DNA of 64,000 nucleotides. Source: Glycocaulis abyssi (GTDB lineage: Bacteria > Pseudomonadota > Alphaproteobacteria > Caulobacterales > Maricaulaceae). The position numbers and the translations under genes were made by a program. The stretch spans positions 1,054,001 through 1,118,000 of the forward strand of contig NZ_CP163421.1 of the NCBI RefSeq assembly GCF_041429775.1. Reading direction: 5' to 3'. The notes beneath the pieces were generated by a model. It saw nothing but the letters and a program-made list of their open reading frames with translations. It did no database searches and had not been told where the DNA came from. Positions 57,075 through 64,000 of this stretch are shown here, piece after piece (positions within the stretch are counted from its first letter, which is position 1; every line of letters starts with the position of its first letter).

Positions 57075-57914
57075 CTACACCGCCACCGGCGCAGATATGC
57101 CCGGATGCGGGTCATAGCCGATAATCTCGATATCCTCGTACTCGAAGGCGAAGAGATCGGTGACGTTCGGATTGAGCTTCAGCGTCGGCAACGGACGCAT
57201 ATCGCGCGCCAGCTGGCGCTCCACCTGCTCGACATGGTTTGAGTAGATATGCGCATCGCCAAATGTGTGGACGAACTCGCCGGGCTTCAGCCCCGTCGCC
57301 TGCGCCATCATGGCCAGCAGCAGCGCATAGCTCGCGATGTTGAACGGCACGCCGAGGAACAAATCCGCACTGCGCTGGTAAAGCTGCAGCGAAAGACGCC
57401 CGTTCGCGACGTGGAACTGGAAGAGCGTATGGCAGGGCGGCAGCGCCATGGACGGCACATCGGCCGGATTCCAAGCCGACAGAACGAGGCGGCGCGAGGC
57501 CGGATTGGCCTTTATCTGAGCCACAAGGTCTGCCAGCTGATCGATCTCCCGCCCGTCAGGGCCAGCCCAGCGCCGCCATTGCTTGCCATAGACGGGGCCA
57601 AGCTCGCCATTTTCGTCGGCCCATTCATCCCAGATCGTGACGCCGCGCTCCTGCAGCCATTTCACATTAGTCATCCCCTTGATGAACCAGAGAAGTTCAA
57701 TGGCGATGGAGCGGAAATGCACCTTTTTGGTGGTGAGAAGCGGGAAGCCGTCGGCCAGATCACAGCGTATCTGGCGGCCAAACACCGTTCGCGTGCCCAC
57801 CCCTGTGCGGTCGTCTGACGGCGTGCCATTGGCCATCACATCGCGCAGCAGATCGAGATACGCCGCCTCAATGCCGGGGCGCGTGGGTGCAGGATGATGT
57901 TCGGCAAGGGCCAT
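57075..57914 (-). CDS. thyA: Thymidylate synthase
   Basis: A 279-residue enzyme that methylates dUMP with methylene-tetrahydrofolate. The active-site Cys is in [13 protein letters not shown], the dUMP arginines are in [20 protein letters not shown], and [16 protein letters not shown] and [12 protein letters not shown] are diagnostic. Full length. Coupled with folA. Confidence 0.97.
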   Translation of the reverse strand: MALAEHHPAPTRPGIEAAYLDLLRDVMANGTPSDDRTGVGTRTVFGRQIRCDLADGFPLLTTKKVHFRSIAIELLWFIKGMTNVKWLQERGVTIWDEWADENGELGPVYGKQWRRWAGPDGREIDQLADLVAQIKANPASRRLVLSAWNPADVPSMALPPCHTLFQFHVANGRLSLQLYQRSADLFLGVPFNIASYALLLAMMAQATGLKPGEFVHTFGDAHIYSNHVEQVERQLARDMRPLPTLKLNPNVTDLFAFEYEDIEIIGYDPHPGISAPVAV

Positions 57915-58088
57915 GGGCGGGGCTCCACTGGTCTCAGCGCGTCAATTTGCACGATTCCAATCATCAATGTCCCGGCTGGCCTGCAAGAAACTGTGAACAA
58001 GATTTAATCAACGCAGCCGATTTCCCGCTTGCCTCCCCCTCTTCTCGATGGCAGCTTGCCCGAACCGGAACAAAAAGGGAATATTTCA

Positions 58089-58469
58089 ATGATCGGATAT
58101 GTGACTGTCGGCACGAACGACCTGGAAAAGGCGTGTGCCTTCTACGACGCCATCGCGAAGGAGCTCGATACCCCGCGCATGATGGAGTTCGACACCTTCG
58201 TGGCCTGGGGCAAGCCCGGCGGAGCCGCCGGCATCGCCGCTACCAAACCGTTTGACGGCAATACGGCCAGCGTCGGCAATGGCGTGATGGTGGCGCTGGA
58301 AGCCAAGGACAAGGAGCAGGTTCACCGGCTCTATGACATCGCGCTGGCCAATGGCGGCACATGCGAGGGCAAGCCCGGCCCGCGCGGCGACAATTTCTAT
58401 GCAGCCTATTTCCGCGATCCTGATGGCAACAAGCTCAACGCCTTCATTATGACCGGCCCGCTCGGCTAG
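58089..58469 (+). CDS. VOC-family (glyoxalase-like) protein
   Basis: A 126-residue vicinal-oxygen-chelate fold. MIGYVTVGTNDLEKACAFYDAIAKEL starts the first beta-alpha-beta-beta-beta unit and FRDPDGNKLNAFI ends the second. VOC relatives include glyoxalases, dioxygenases and resistance proteins; no specific function can be assigned. AAGGGAATA precedes the start. It is divergent from thyA. Confidence 0.82.
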   Translation: MIGYVTVGTNDLEKACAFYDAIAKELDTPRMMEFDTFVAWGKPGGAAGIAATKPFDGNTASVGNGVMVALEAKDKEQVHRLYDIALANGGTCEGKPGPRGDNFYAAYFRDPDGNKLNAFIMTGPLG

Positions 58470-58476
58470 AAACCGT

Positions 58477-59148
58477 CTAGCGGGTTTCCTCCCCGGAGGG
58501 CGGACAGCTTGACGGCGCTGTCCGCCCCAGCCGGTTCAAGAGGCTTGAGGGCAGCAAATGCCCGCCTGTCCAGCCGGTATCAAGACCCGCCTCGCGCAGG
58601 CGCGCAGCCGTCCACACATTGCAGGTCTGGAAAGCGTGATAGCTGGAGCGGCCGGCGAAGAAGGCGCTGCCGCGCGGGTCTAGCCCTTCGGCCACGAAGC
58701 CTGGCGCGCCCGCTTCGTCCAGCACAAGCTCGGTCTCCAGTGCGTCAACGATTGTGGCCAGCGCCTCGCCGGACAGGGCCACATCGCGGTATTCGCTCAA
58801 ATAAGCCTCGCGCGGATCACGGCCCAGCGCCGCGACATGCACGACAGAGCGCGTTGGCCATGCAATGGCGGCAATGCTGTTGAGCGGGTTCACGCCGTCC
58901 ACGTACGCGCCCTCATCGCCCCAGCCAATGGCAAACCAACGCGCATCGGGAAACGCCGCGCGCATCGGCCCGTCGCCGGGAAACGCATCGGCAGGCAGGT
59001 AGAAATTGGCGTGCCAGCCATTGGAACTGATGGCGGCCAGATGACAATCATCCGCGCTTGCCGCCGCCACCGGCGCAGGCCGCGTACAAGCCGACAGCGC
59101 AAGCATGAAGGCCGCCAGCAGACCTGCCAGGGGGTAAAGCCGTGCCAT
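58477..59148 (-). CDS. DUF2459 (TIGR02117) lipoprotein
   Basis: A 223-residue protein with signal MARLYPLAGLLAAFMLALSAC (lipobox LSAC). ISSNGWHANFYLPADAF, WFAIGWGDEGAYVD and FQTCNVWTAARLREAGLD are the conserved boxes of DUF2459, annotated as a putative urease-accessory-like family with no proven function. It converges with the VOC gene, 7 nt apart. Confidence 0.82.
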   Translation of the reverse strand: MARLYPLAGLLAAFMLALSACTRPAPVAAASADDCHLAAISSNGWHANFYLPADAFPGDGPMRAAFPDARWFAIGWGDEGAYVDGVNPLNSIAAIAWPTRSVVHVAALGRDPREAYLSEYRDVALSGEALATIVDALETELVLDEAGAPGFVAEGLDPRGSAFFAGRSSYHAFQTCNVWTAARLREAGLDTGWTGGHLLPSSLLNRLGRTAPSSCPPSGEETR

Positions 59149-59174
59149 GCCCTTTCATATCACGGCCAAACGCC

Positions 59175-59510
59175 CTATATTCAAGGGGTCCGCCTCGGCG
59201 GTCTATGGTGATAAACGTGCGTGTAATAACCAGACCGGACCCGGGTGCGATTCCCGGCGGCTCCACCAATCTCTTTCCCGCTCGTTGGGCGGTGAGCATG
59301 GGGCCGATCAGGATCGACGGATGGGTAAAGACGTTGCTTTCACCCGCATGGGCTCCGTTATCAGCCCATTGTTAAAGTTGCCAACGACAACTTTGCTGAA
59401 GAAGTGCGTCTCGCTGCGTAAGCAGTGCGATCATTTCGCATCTTAAGTCCTCGGCTCTAGCAAGCCGCAGGCGGGGTTCGGGGGGCGCCTGGCAACAGAA
59501 GCCCCCTACT
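59175..59510 (+). ncRNA. ssrA: Permuted two-piece tmRNA
   Basis: The acceptor piece comes first: a tRNA-like T arm and acceptor 3' strand (GGACCCGGGTGCGATTCCCG, then GGCTCCACCA ending at 59268). The coding piece begins GGGGCCGATCAGGATCGACG at 59300, whose first seven bases pair with the acceptor strand. The tag frame is at 59380-59421, followed by a pseudoknot-like GGGGGC/GCCCCC pair (59481-59486 with 59501-59506). Permutation with an intervening segment (59269-59299) is the alphaproteobacterial arrangement. tmRNA rescues stalled ribosomes by trans-translation. The outer ends are approximate. Confidence 0.92.
59380..59421 (+). other. ssrA proteolysis-tag reading frame
   Basis: The frame reads ANDNFAEEVRLAA then TAA, with the resume codon GCC at 59380-59382. 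The first alanine of the full tag comes from the charged tmRNA. The C-terminal LAA is the ClpX signal and ANDNF the part expected to contact SspB. Confidence 0.93.
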
Positions 59511-59530
59511 TCTCCAGATTTGCCGGCTGT

Positions 59531-60142
59531 CTACCGCCTGTGGGACCGTTCGCGGATCAGCACCGGCAGGAGCTGCGTCAGCGCCGTATACAGCCCCGCG
59601 CCGAACGCCCAGCTGAGCGGCACGAACAATATGCCCAGCACATCGCGCGCTTCGGGGTAATTGCCGCCAATGCCCAGCACATAACCGCCAGTGGAGAGCT
59701 GGTATATGCCAGCTGCATCCGGCGAGATGAGCCGCGCCGCGCCCGCGGCGATCACGAACAGCACCGCCGCATAAAGAAGCCCCAGCACGCTGACGATGGT
59801 GGCTGTGCCTACGCCCGACATCGCGCCATAGCGCAAAGCCTCCACCACCCGGCGCGGATTAAGGGTGCGGGCGGCGCGGCGCGCAGCCTGACTGGCGATT
59901 TCTGCCGGAAGATAGTGTCCGGGCGGCCCGACGAGATCCAGGGTGCGGGCCACCGTTTCAGCGCTGGCATTGCGTCCGCCGTTTAGGGCCTCGATCACGC
60001 GCAACTCCACGTCGCGGCGATACTGACGCGCGAGGCTGCGCGGCAACCGGCCGAGCAGGATATCGGCTTCGTGCATGTATTCGGCGGCCAGAGCGCGGGC
60101 CGGTTCGTGTTCAAGCTCAGTCAGTCGTTCCAAGACGGCCAC
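59531..60142 (-). CDS. Membrane protein, unrecognised
   Basis: A 203-residue protein from a GTG start. Residues 1-100 are soluble and helical (LLGRLPRSLARQYRRDVELRVIEAL, similar in style to HAAS/DUF1700 domains that sit next to PadR regulators); two or three TM helices follow (ATIVSVLGLLYAAVLFVIAAG and DVLGILFVPLSWAFGAGLYTAL). No regulator is adjacent. Function unknown. Confidence 0.62.
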   Translation of the reverse strand: MAVLERLTELEHEPARALAAEYMHEADILLGRLPRSLARQYRRDVELRVIEALNGGRNASAETVARTLDLVGPPGHYLPAEIASQAARRAARTLNPRRVVEALRYGAMSGVGTATIVSVLGLLYAAVLFVIAAGAARLISPDAAGIYQLSTGGYVLGIGGNYPEARDVLGILFVPLSWAFGAGLYTALTQLLPVLIRERSHRR

Positions 60143-60235
60143 CCCGTAATTTGCCGGTTAACCCTGACGGTAGCCGCATACTGGCGGCCACGAAAGATGC
60201 GGCGGCGCAGATTTTTCAACAATGCAAGGCGATTA

Positions 60236-61624
60236 TCACGCCGGTTTGACATTCAGATGAAGCCCGCCAGCCGGACGCAAGGTGACCTGCATGGCTAGCT
60301 CGACCGCGCGCGCATCGGCCTGCGGCAAAAACGCCAGATCACGCACCATTGTGGCCAGCATGATAATGGCCTCCATCATCGCAAACCCCATGCCGATACA
60401 GGCACGCGGTCCGCCGCCAAAAGCCAGGAACTGGTAGCGGTCGGTGGGCCGCCGGTCGCGCAGCCAGCGATCCGGATCAAACCTGTCAGGATCATCCCAG
60501 AGCGTGGTGTGCCGGTGCAGACAGTAAAAGGCGAGCAGCGCCACATCGCCCTTGCGTACAGGCCGTCCACATATCTCGGTCGCACGCACCGCGCGCCGGG
60601 CCACCATGGGCGCGGGCGGATAGAGCCGCATCGCCTCTTCCAGCACCTGACGGGTGAAATAGAGCTGGCTGACATGCTCTGCCGATGCAGGCCCCTCGCC
60701 CAGCACGGCGCGCGCCTCTTCGCGCAGGCGGGCCTGCGCTTCAGGCTGGTTGGCCAGCAGGTAGAGCGCCCAGGTCAGGGCGATGCCGGTGGTTTCGTGG
60801 CCTGCTGCCACAAACGTCATCACGCTATCGCGGATATCGGTGTCGGACAGGCCCTCTCCCGTCTCCTCATCGCGCACCGTCAACAGCAGGCCCAGCAGGT
60901 CGGTGCCGGCATCAGAGGCGGCACGGCGCCGGGCAATCTGGCCCTCCACCGCCCGCCGGAAAACCTTGCGCGCCTTGCCTGCGCGCGCGGTCATCAGGCG
61001 CGGCGTCCACTCAGGCACCGGCGCAAGATCGGTAAGGCGCATGCGCCCGATTTCCTCCAGCAATATCTCGATCGCCAGCCTCACCTCGCCCCGGTCAAAG
61101 CCCTCCACATCAGAAAACAGGACGCGCTCGATAACGGCGAAGGTCGCATCGCTCATCACGCTCATTATTTCAGGCGTTTGCGGGTGTTTTAGCCGGGCAA
61201 CAACCATCGCCGCAGCCTCGGCCATGATGGGCGCAAACGGATCGAGGCGGCGCTTGAGGAAGGCAGGCTGCAGCGTCATGCGCTGACGCCGCCAGCTTTC
61301 CCCGTGCGCGGTCAGGATGGCGTCGCCCAGTACAGGGCGCAGCATGCGCTGGATCAGGGGCGATTTGCGCCAATTCTCGAAATTGTCCTGCAGAACCGAC
61401 CTCATCTCCGCCGGACCGGACAGATGATGGACCGACCGGCCGAGATATGGCCCGGTCAGAATCGTCTTGTCAAAGAGCGGAGCAGGCAGGATGGAGAGCG
61501 GATTGTCCCGCATCATCATGCCGGTTTTGAGAAGATTCGTGGGCCGGTCGAGCGGCGTCACCCGGGCAGGCTGAAAGCCGTCCGTCATACCGGTGTCACC
61601 CTTGGCTGGCATGGGTTTTTCCAT
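60236..61624 (-). CDS. Cytochrome P450
   Basis: A 462-residue P450 monooxygenase. The I-helix oxygen motif is AGHETTGIAL, the K-helix ExxR is EAMR in VLEEAMRLYPPAP, and the haem cysteine lies in FLAFGGGPRACIG. No TM anchor, so it is a soluble bacterial form. Its redox partners and substrate are not in the window. It is alone on its strand; ATGs at 61612 and 61588 are possible shorter starts. Confidence 0.93.
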   Translation of the reverse strand: MEKPMPAKGDTGMTDGFQPARVTPLDRPTNLLKTGMMMRDNPLSILPAPLFDKTILTGPYLGRSVHHLSGPAEMRSVLQDNFENWRKSPLIQRMLRPVLGDAILTAHGESWRRQRMTLQPAFLKRRLDPFAPIMAEAAAMVVARLKHPQTPEIMSVMSDATFAVIERVLFSDVEGFDRGEVRLAIEILLEEIGRMRLTDLAPVPEWTPRLMTARAGKARKVFRRAVEGQIARRRAASDAGTDLLGLLLTVRDEETGEGLSDTDIRDSVMTFVAAGHETTGIALTWALYLLANQPEAQARLREEARAVLGEGPASAEHVSQLYFTRQVLEEAMRLYPPAPMVARRAVRATEICGRPVRKGDVALLAFYCLHRHTTLWDDPDRFDPDRWLRDRRPTDRYQFLAFGGGPRACIGMGFAMMEAIIMLATMVRDLAFLPQADARAVELAMQVTLRPAGGLHLNVKPA

Positions 61625-61750
61625 GCGGCGATGTTTAGCGCAGCAAGGCCGCTCCGGCTATTGGCGAATGTGCCAACAGTGTTGACCGATTGACGCAAGG
61701 AACGCGTCGGCTAGGCTCGGTTAAGGAAGCTCAAGGCAGGGGGAGACGCG

Positions 61751-62218
61751 GTGAGCAAGGACCTGATGCGGTATGACCGGCTTGCGCAGGACGCGTTGCG
61801 CGGCGTGATCCGTCAGGCGCTCAACAAGGCCGGGAGCCCGGAAGGTCTGCCCGGTGCCCACCATTTCTACATCTCCTTCAAGACCTCTGATCCGGGCTGC
61901 GACATCGACCCCAGCCTGGCGGAAGCCTATCCCGACGAGATGACGGTCGTACTGGAACACCAGTTCTGGGATCTGGCGGCGGAAGAAGAATATTTCGAGG
62001 TGACGCTGAAATTCGGCGGCGTACCGAAATACCTCAAAGTCCCCTACCGGGCGGTAACGCGCTTCCACGATCCGGCCGTCGGCTTCCACCTGCATTTTGA
62101 CTATGAGGCGCCCGACGCAGCCAACGGCGCGGCGCCAAGCGTAGCGGCCAGTGGTGGCGGCGCTGACAGCGAAGAAGGCACCGTGGTCAGCCTGGACGCC
62201 TTCCGCAAGAAGGACTGA
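61751..62218 (+). CDS. sspB: ClpXP adaptor SspB (alpha type)
   Basis: A 155-residue protein starting from GTG (GGGGGAGA upstream), MSKDLMRYDRLAQDALRGVIRQ. The beta-rich substrate domain (HHFYISFKTSDPGCDIDPSL through YLKVPYRAVTRFHDP) fits SspB-alpha. The C-terminal end (VVSLDAFRKKD) is probably the short ClpX-docking tail after a flexible linker. It delivers ssrA-tagged proteins to ClpXP; ssrA lies 2.3 kb away. Confidence 0.92.
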   Translation: MSKDLMRYDRLAQDALRGVIRQALNKAGSPEGLPGAHHFYISFKTSDPGCDIDPSLAEAYPDEMTVVLEHQFWDLAAEEEYFEVTLKFGGVPKYLKVPYRAVTRFHDPAVGFHLHFDYEAPDAANGAAPSVAASGGGADSEEGTVVSLDAFRKKD

Positions 62219-62242
62219 GGTCAAAAGGGTCCGCGCTGCCCG

Positions 62243-63274
62243 TCAGAGCAGCTTCATCTTCCTGAAGACATAGGTGAGGATCACAGCCACCAGCACGATA
62301 AGCCCGGTAACGGCCGCAAACGCCCATTCCTCCTCGGCGAACGGGATGCCTTCGACATTGATGCCGAGCAGACCAGTGAAAAGAGTGAGCGGCAGGAAAA
62401 TCGCCGCCAGCGCCGACAGCAGCACCATATAGCGGTCCATTTTCGCGCCGCGCGCCTCGACGATCTGGTCCTGGATCAGCGCGGCGCGTTCGCGCACCGC
62501 TTCCAGCTCTTCGAGCACGCGGGTCGTCTTGTCTGCGGCCTCGCGCACCCGCGAGCGATCCCGGTCGATCAGCCAGCTCAAATCTTCGATAGAGAGCGTA
62601 GTCAGCGCATCGCGCTGCGGGCCGATATAGCGGCGCAGGCGGATCGCCCGGCGGCGAACCTTCGCCAGTGCACCGCGCTCCACCGTGCCATCATCTTCCA
62701 GCAGGGCGTCCTCGAACGTATCCAGCTCATCGTGAAGCTCGCCGACATGAGGCTCCATCCGATCGGCAAGACGCTGGGCCAGCTTGGCCACCAGCTCACC
62801 CGGACTGACCGGCGCAATCCCGCGCTCAATCGCACTGACAAGGTCCCTCACCGCATGCAGCGGGCGCACCCACACCCCGATCACCCGTGAACGGTCTACC
62901 CACAGCCGCACCGAGACCATGTCCTCCGGCTCGGCGCCCTCCATCAGGTTTACCCCGCGCAGGATGATAATGGCCCCTTCCCCGTGAACGGTGCAGCGCG
63001 GGCGGGTATCGTCGGCGAGAAGCGCTGACTGAAGGAAGCTGTCCAGCCCACTCTCTGTCTCCAGCCAGTCGCGTGTACGCGGGTCTTCGCGTTGCAAATG
63101 GACCCAGGTGAAGGGCGGGCGCCCCTTGCCCTTGCTGTCAGCCTTCGGCGTATCACCAGCCGGCACGCCCATCGCATCGAGCTCTGCCGGTGCAGCCGCA
63201 CCATGCCCGTCCAGCGCAAAGCACAGGACCGGCGCAAGTTCGGAAGGCATAGTCCCGGCATCAGTGGGGGCCAT
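62243..63274 (-). CDS. ZntB/CorA-family metal transporter
   Basis: A 343-residue 2-TM-GxN transporter. The long N-terminal cytoplasmic funnel and helices lead to TM1 (YMVLLSALAAIFLPLTLFTGLLGINVEGIP) and TM2. The signature is GIN where CorA has GMN, and the following NVEGIP resembles ZntB, so zinc rather than magnesium transport is likelier. GGAGG precedes the start at 63274. It converges with sspB. Confidence 0.88.
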   Translation of the reverse strand: MAPTDAGTMPSELAPVLCFALDGHGAAAPAELDAMGVPAGDTPKADSKGKGRPPFTWVHLQREDPRTRDWLETESGLDSFLQSALLADDTRPRCTVHGEGAIIILRGVNLMEGAEPEDMVSVRLWVDRSRVIGVWVRPLHAVRDLVSAIERGIAPVSPGELVAKLAQRLADRMEPHVGELHDELDTFEDALLEDDGTVERGALAKVRRRAIRLRRYIGPQRDALTTLSIEDLSWLIDRDRSRVREAADKTTRVLEELEAVRERAALIQDQIVEARGAKMDRYMVLLSALAAIFLPLTLFTGLLGINVEGIPFAEEEWAFAAVTGLIVLVAVILTYVFRKMKLL

Positions 63275-63305
63275 TTTATACGGTCCTCCCGGTAAGCTGG
63301 AAAAC

Positions 63306-63713
63306 TCAGGCGGCTTCCGGCACCAGCGGCACGGCGCGTACACGCACCCGCGCGCGCTCACCCAGCACTTTTTCAACGTGCAGGCGTTCAACCTGGCTAT
63401 CATCATGGAAGACGACGCCGGTCAGGGCATCGAGCACCGCCTTGGCGACATTGTCGACATCGTGGACGGGCGAGTTTTCTGTACGCTCGATGATGATGGT
63501 GACTTCATAGGGGCCCCATTTGGGGCGTACCCGCTTGAACTCGGTGCGGAAAAACTCCCCGATCAGCGTCTTGAAGCGGCGCGACTGCGAAGTGAGCGCA
63601 TCAACCCGCAGATGAAGCGATCCTGTTGGCGTGGCTACCTGCACCTTCCCTCTCCCGGACCATTCAAGGCCCTCATCCTGCAGCACATGGCCGTCAGCGG
63701 CTTGATCCGTCAT
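63306..63713 (-). CDS. RusA-family Holliday junction resolvase
   Basis: A 135-residue protein with [16 protein letters not shown] followed by [11 protein letters not shown], the acidic core of RusA, a homodimeric junction resolvase usually carried by prophages. Aspartates of the catalytic triad are in place. No other phage genes are visible nearby, so it seems a stable chromosomal gene. N-terminal 25 residues look unusual and may be partly untranslated. Confidence 0.8.
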   Translation of the reverse strand: MTDQAADGHVLQDEGLEWSGRGKVQVATPTGSLHLRVDALTSQSRRFKTLIGEFFRTEFKRVRPKWGPYEVTIIIERTENSPVHDVDNVAKAVLDALTGVVFHDDSQVERLHVEKVLGERARVRVRAVPLVPEAA

Positions 63714-63813
63714 CGCCCGATGCTACACACCCGATTCGTTATATTCACCAGTGTCCGCGCGCTTTGGCCCTCTGGCAAGCCGCACGGGCAAACCAGACCC
63801 GCTGAGGAACACC

Positions 63814-64000
63814 ATGTCTGCCATGCGCACCGAGACCGACTCCTTTGGCCCGCTTCAGGTTCCCGCCGACAAATATTACGGCGCGCAGACCGCCCGCTCG
63901 CTGATTAACTTCAAGATTGGCGGCCAGACCATGCCGGTGCCGCTGGTGCGCGCGCTGGGCGTCGTCAAGCATTGTGCCGCCAAGGCCAATATGGCGCTCG
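63814..64000 (+). CDS. fumC: Class II fumarate hydratase, 3' end outside window
   Basis: The first 62 codons: [20 protein letters not shown], then [18 protein letters not shown]. The E-x-D-S-x-G-x-x-x-V-P-A-D-x-x-x-G-A-Q-T-x-R pattern is that of FumC, the iron-independent TCA enzyme converting fumarate to malate. GAGG lies six bases before the ATG. Aspartase and argininosuccinate lyase share the superfamily but start differently. Confidence 0.9.
   Translation, partial: MSAMRTETDSFGPLQVPADKYYGAQTARSLINFKIGGQTMPVPLVRALGVVKHCAAKANMAL

Noticed and set aside
59230-59270. A possible tRNA 3' half ending in CCA
   Set aside because: No matching 5' half or anticodon arm precedes it. It is the acceptor piece of the permuted tmRNA.
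63306-63713. A prophage boundary suggested by the RusA-type gene
   Set aside because: No integrase, capsid, terminase or attachment repeat was seen on either side.

Overview
The window is a GC-rich (roughly 60-65% by eye), gene-dense stretch of an alphaproteobacterial chromosome. Several features point to the dimorphic, prosthecate lineage (Caulobacterales/Maricaulales/Hyphomonadaceae-like): a divK-pleD cell-cycle operon, a long two-TM coiled-coil protein resembling TipN, a DNA polymerase IV with an N-terminal Cys4 zinc-ribbon-like extension, a circularly permuted two-piece tmRNA, the alpha-type SspB adaptor, and the conserved thyA-folA-hflK-hflC-DUF2065-degP-miaA gene order. No prophage, IS element, transposase, integrase or CRISPR array was found. 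The assignment to a lineage is inference from gene content.

Layout. 1-3 kb: a Nudix hydrolase (cut by the window edge), an overlapping protein that looks like a Nudix fold without its catalytic box, an MFS exporter, a small coiled-coil gene flanked by an exact 26-bp direct repeat, and rpmG with its terminator. 3-10.4 kb: divK-pleD, fructokinase-dinB, tag plus a small lipoprotein, a long FabH-like ketoacyl synthase, and an M42-like peptidase. 10.4-17.1 kb: amt, trpF, mscL, ihfB, rpsA (all minus strand), then 1.1 kb without a credible gene but with palindromic REP-like repeats and strong RNA-type hairpins, then a universal stress protein. 17.1-29.7 kb: an HD phosphohydrolase overlapping a Nudix/winged-helix regulator, a TetR gene with a palindromic operator inside its own promoter, a hydrolase, a Tat-exported PhoX-like phosphatase, tsaC, a GrlR-like protein, a GlcD-type dehydrogenase, yaaA, bdhA-patatin, and a DUF418-GGCT pair.

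29.8-42.7 kb: the TipN-like protein, a four-gene Mla-type lipid transport operon (permease, ATPase, MCE protein, lipoprotein), an MFS transporter behind a second REP copy, and a tightly overlapped glycosyltransferase - methyltransferase - alpha/alpha-toroid cluster facing another methyltransferase and a lipoprotein. I recognise no named pathway for that cluster; it is the best candidate for an undescribed system. It is followed by proline iminopeptidase. 42.7-50.7 kb: a sodium-dependent symporter, then the cell-shape operon mreB-mreC-mreD-mrdA-rodA and a VTT membrane protein. 50.7-58 kb: a divergent ketol-acid-reductoisomerase-like gene, miaA, degP, DUF2065, hflC, hflK, folA, thyA. 58-64 kb: VOC protein, DUF2459 lipoprotein, ssrA, a membrane protein, a cytochrome P450, sspB, a ZntB/CorA transporter, a RusA-type resolvase, and the start of fumC.

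How genes work together: ssrA and sspB supply the tag and the tag-delivery adaptor for ClpXP; HflKC and DegP handle envelope quality control; MreBCD-PBP2-RodA drive elongation; DivK and PleD couple polarity signalling to c-di-GMP; thyA and folA form the dTMP/folate cycle; bdhA and the patatin probably act on hydroxybutyrate or lipid stores.
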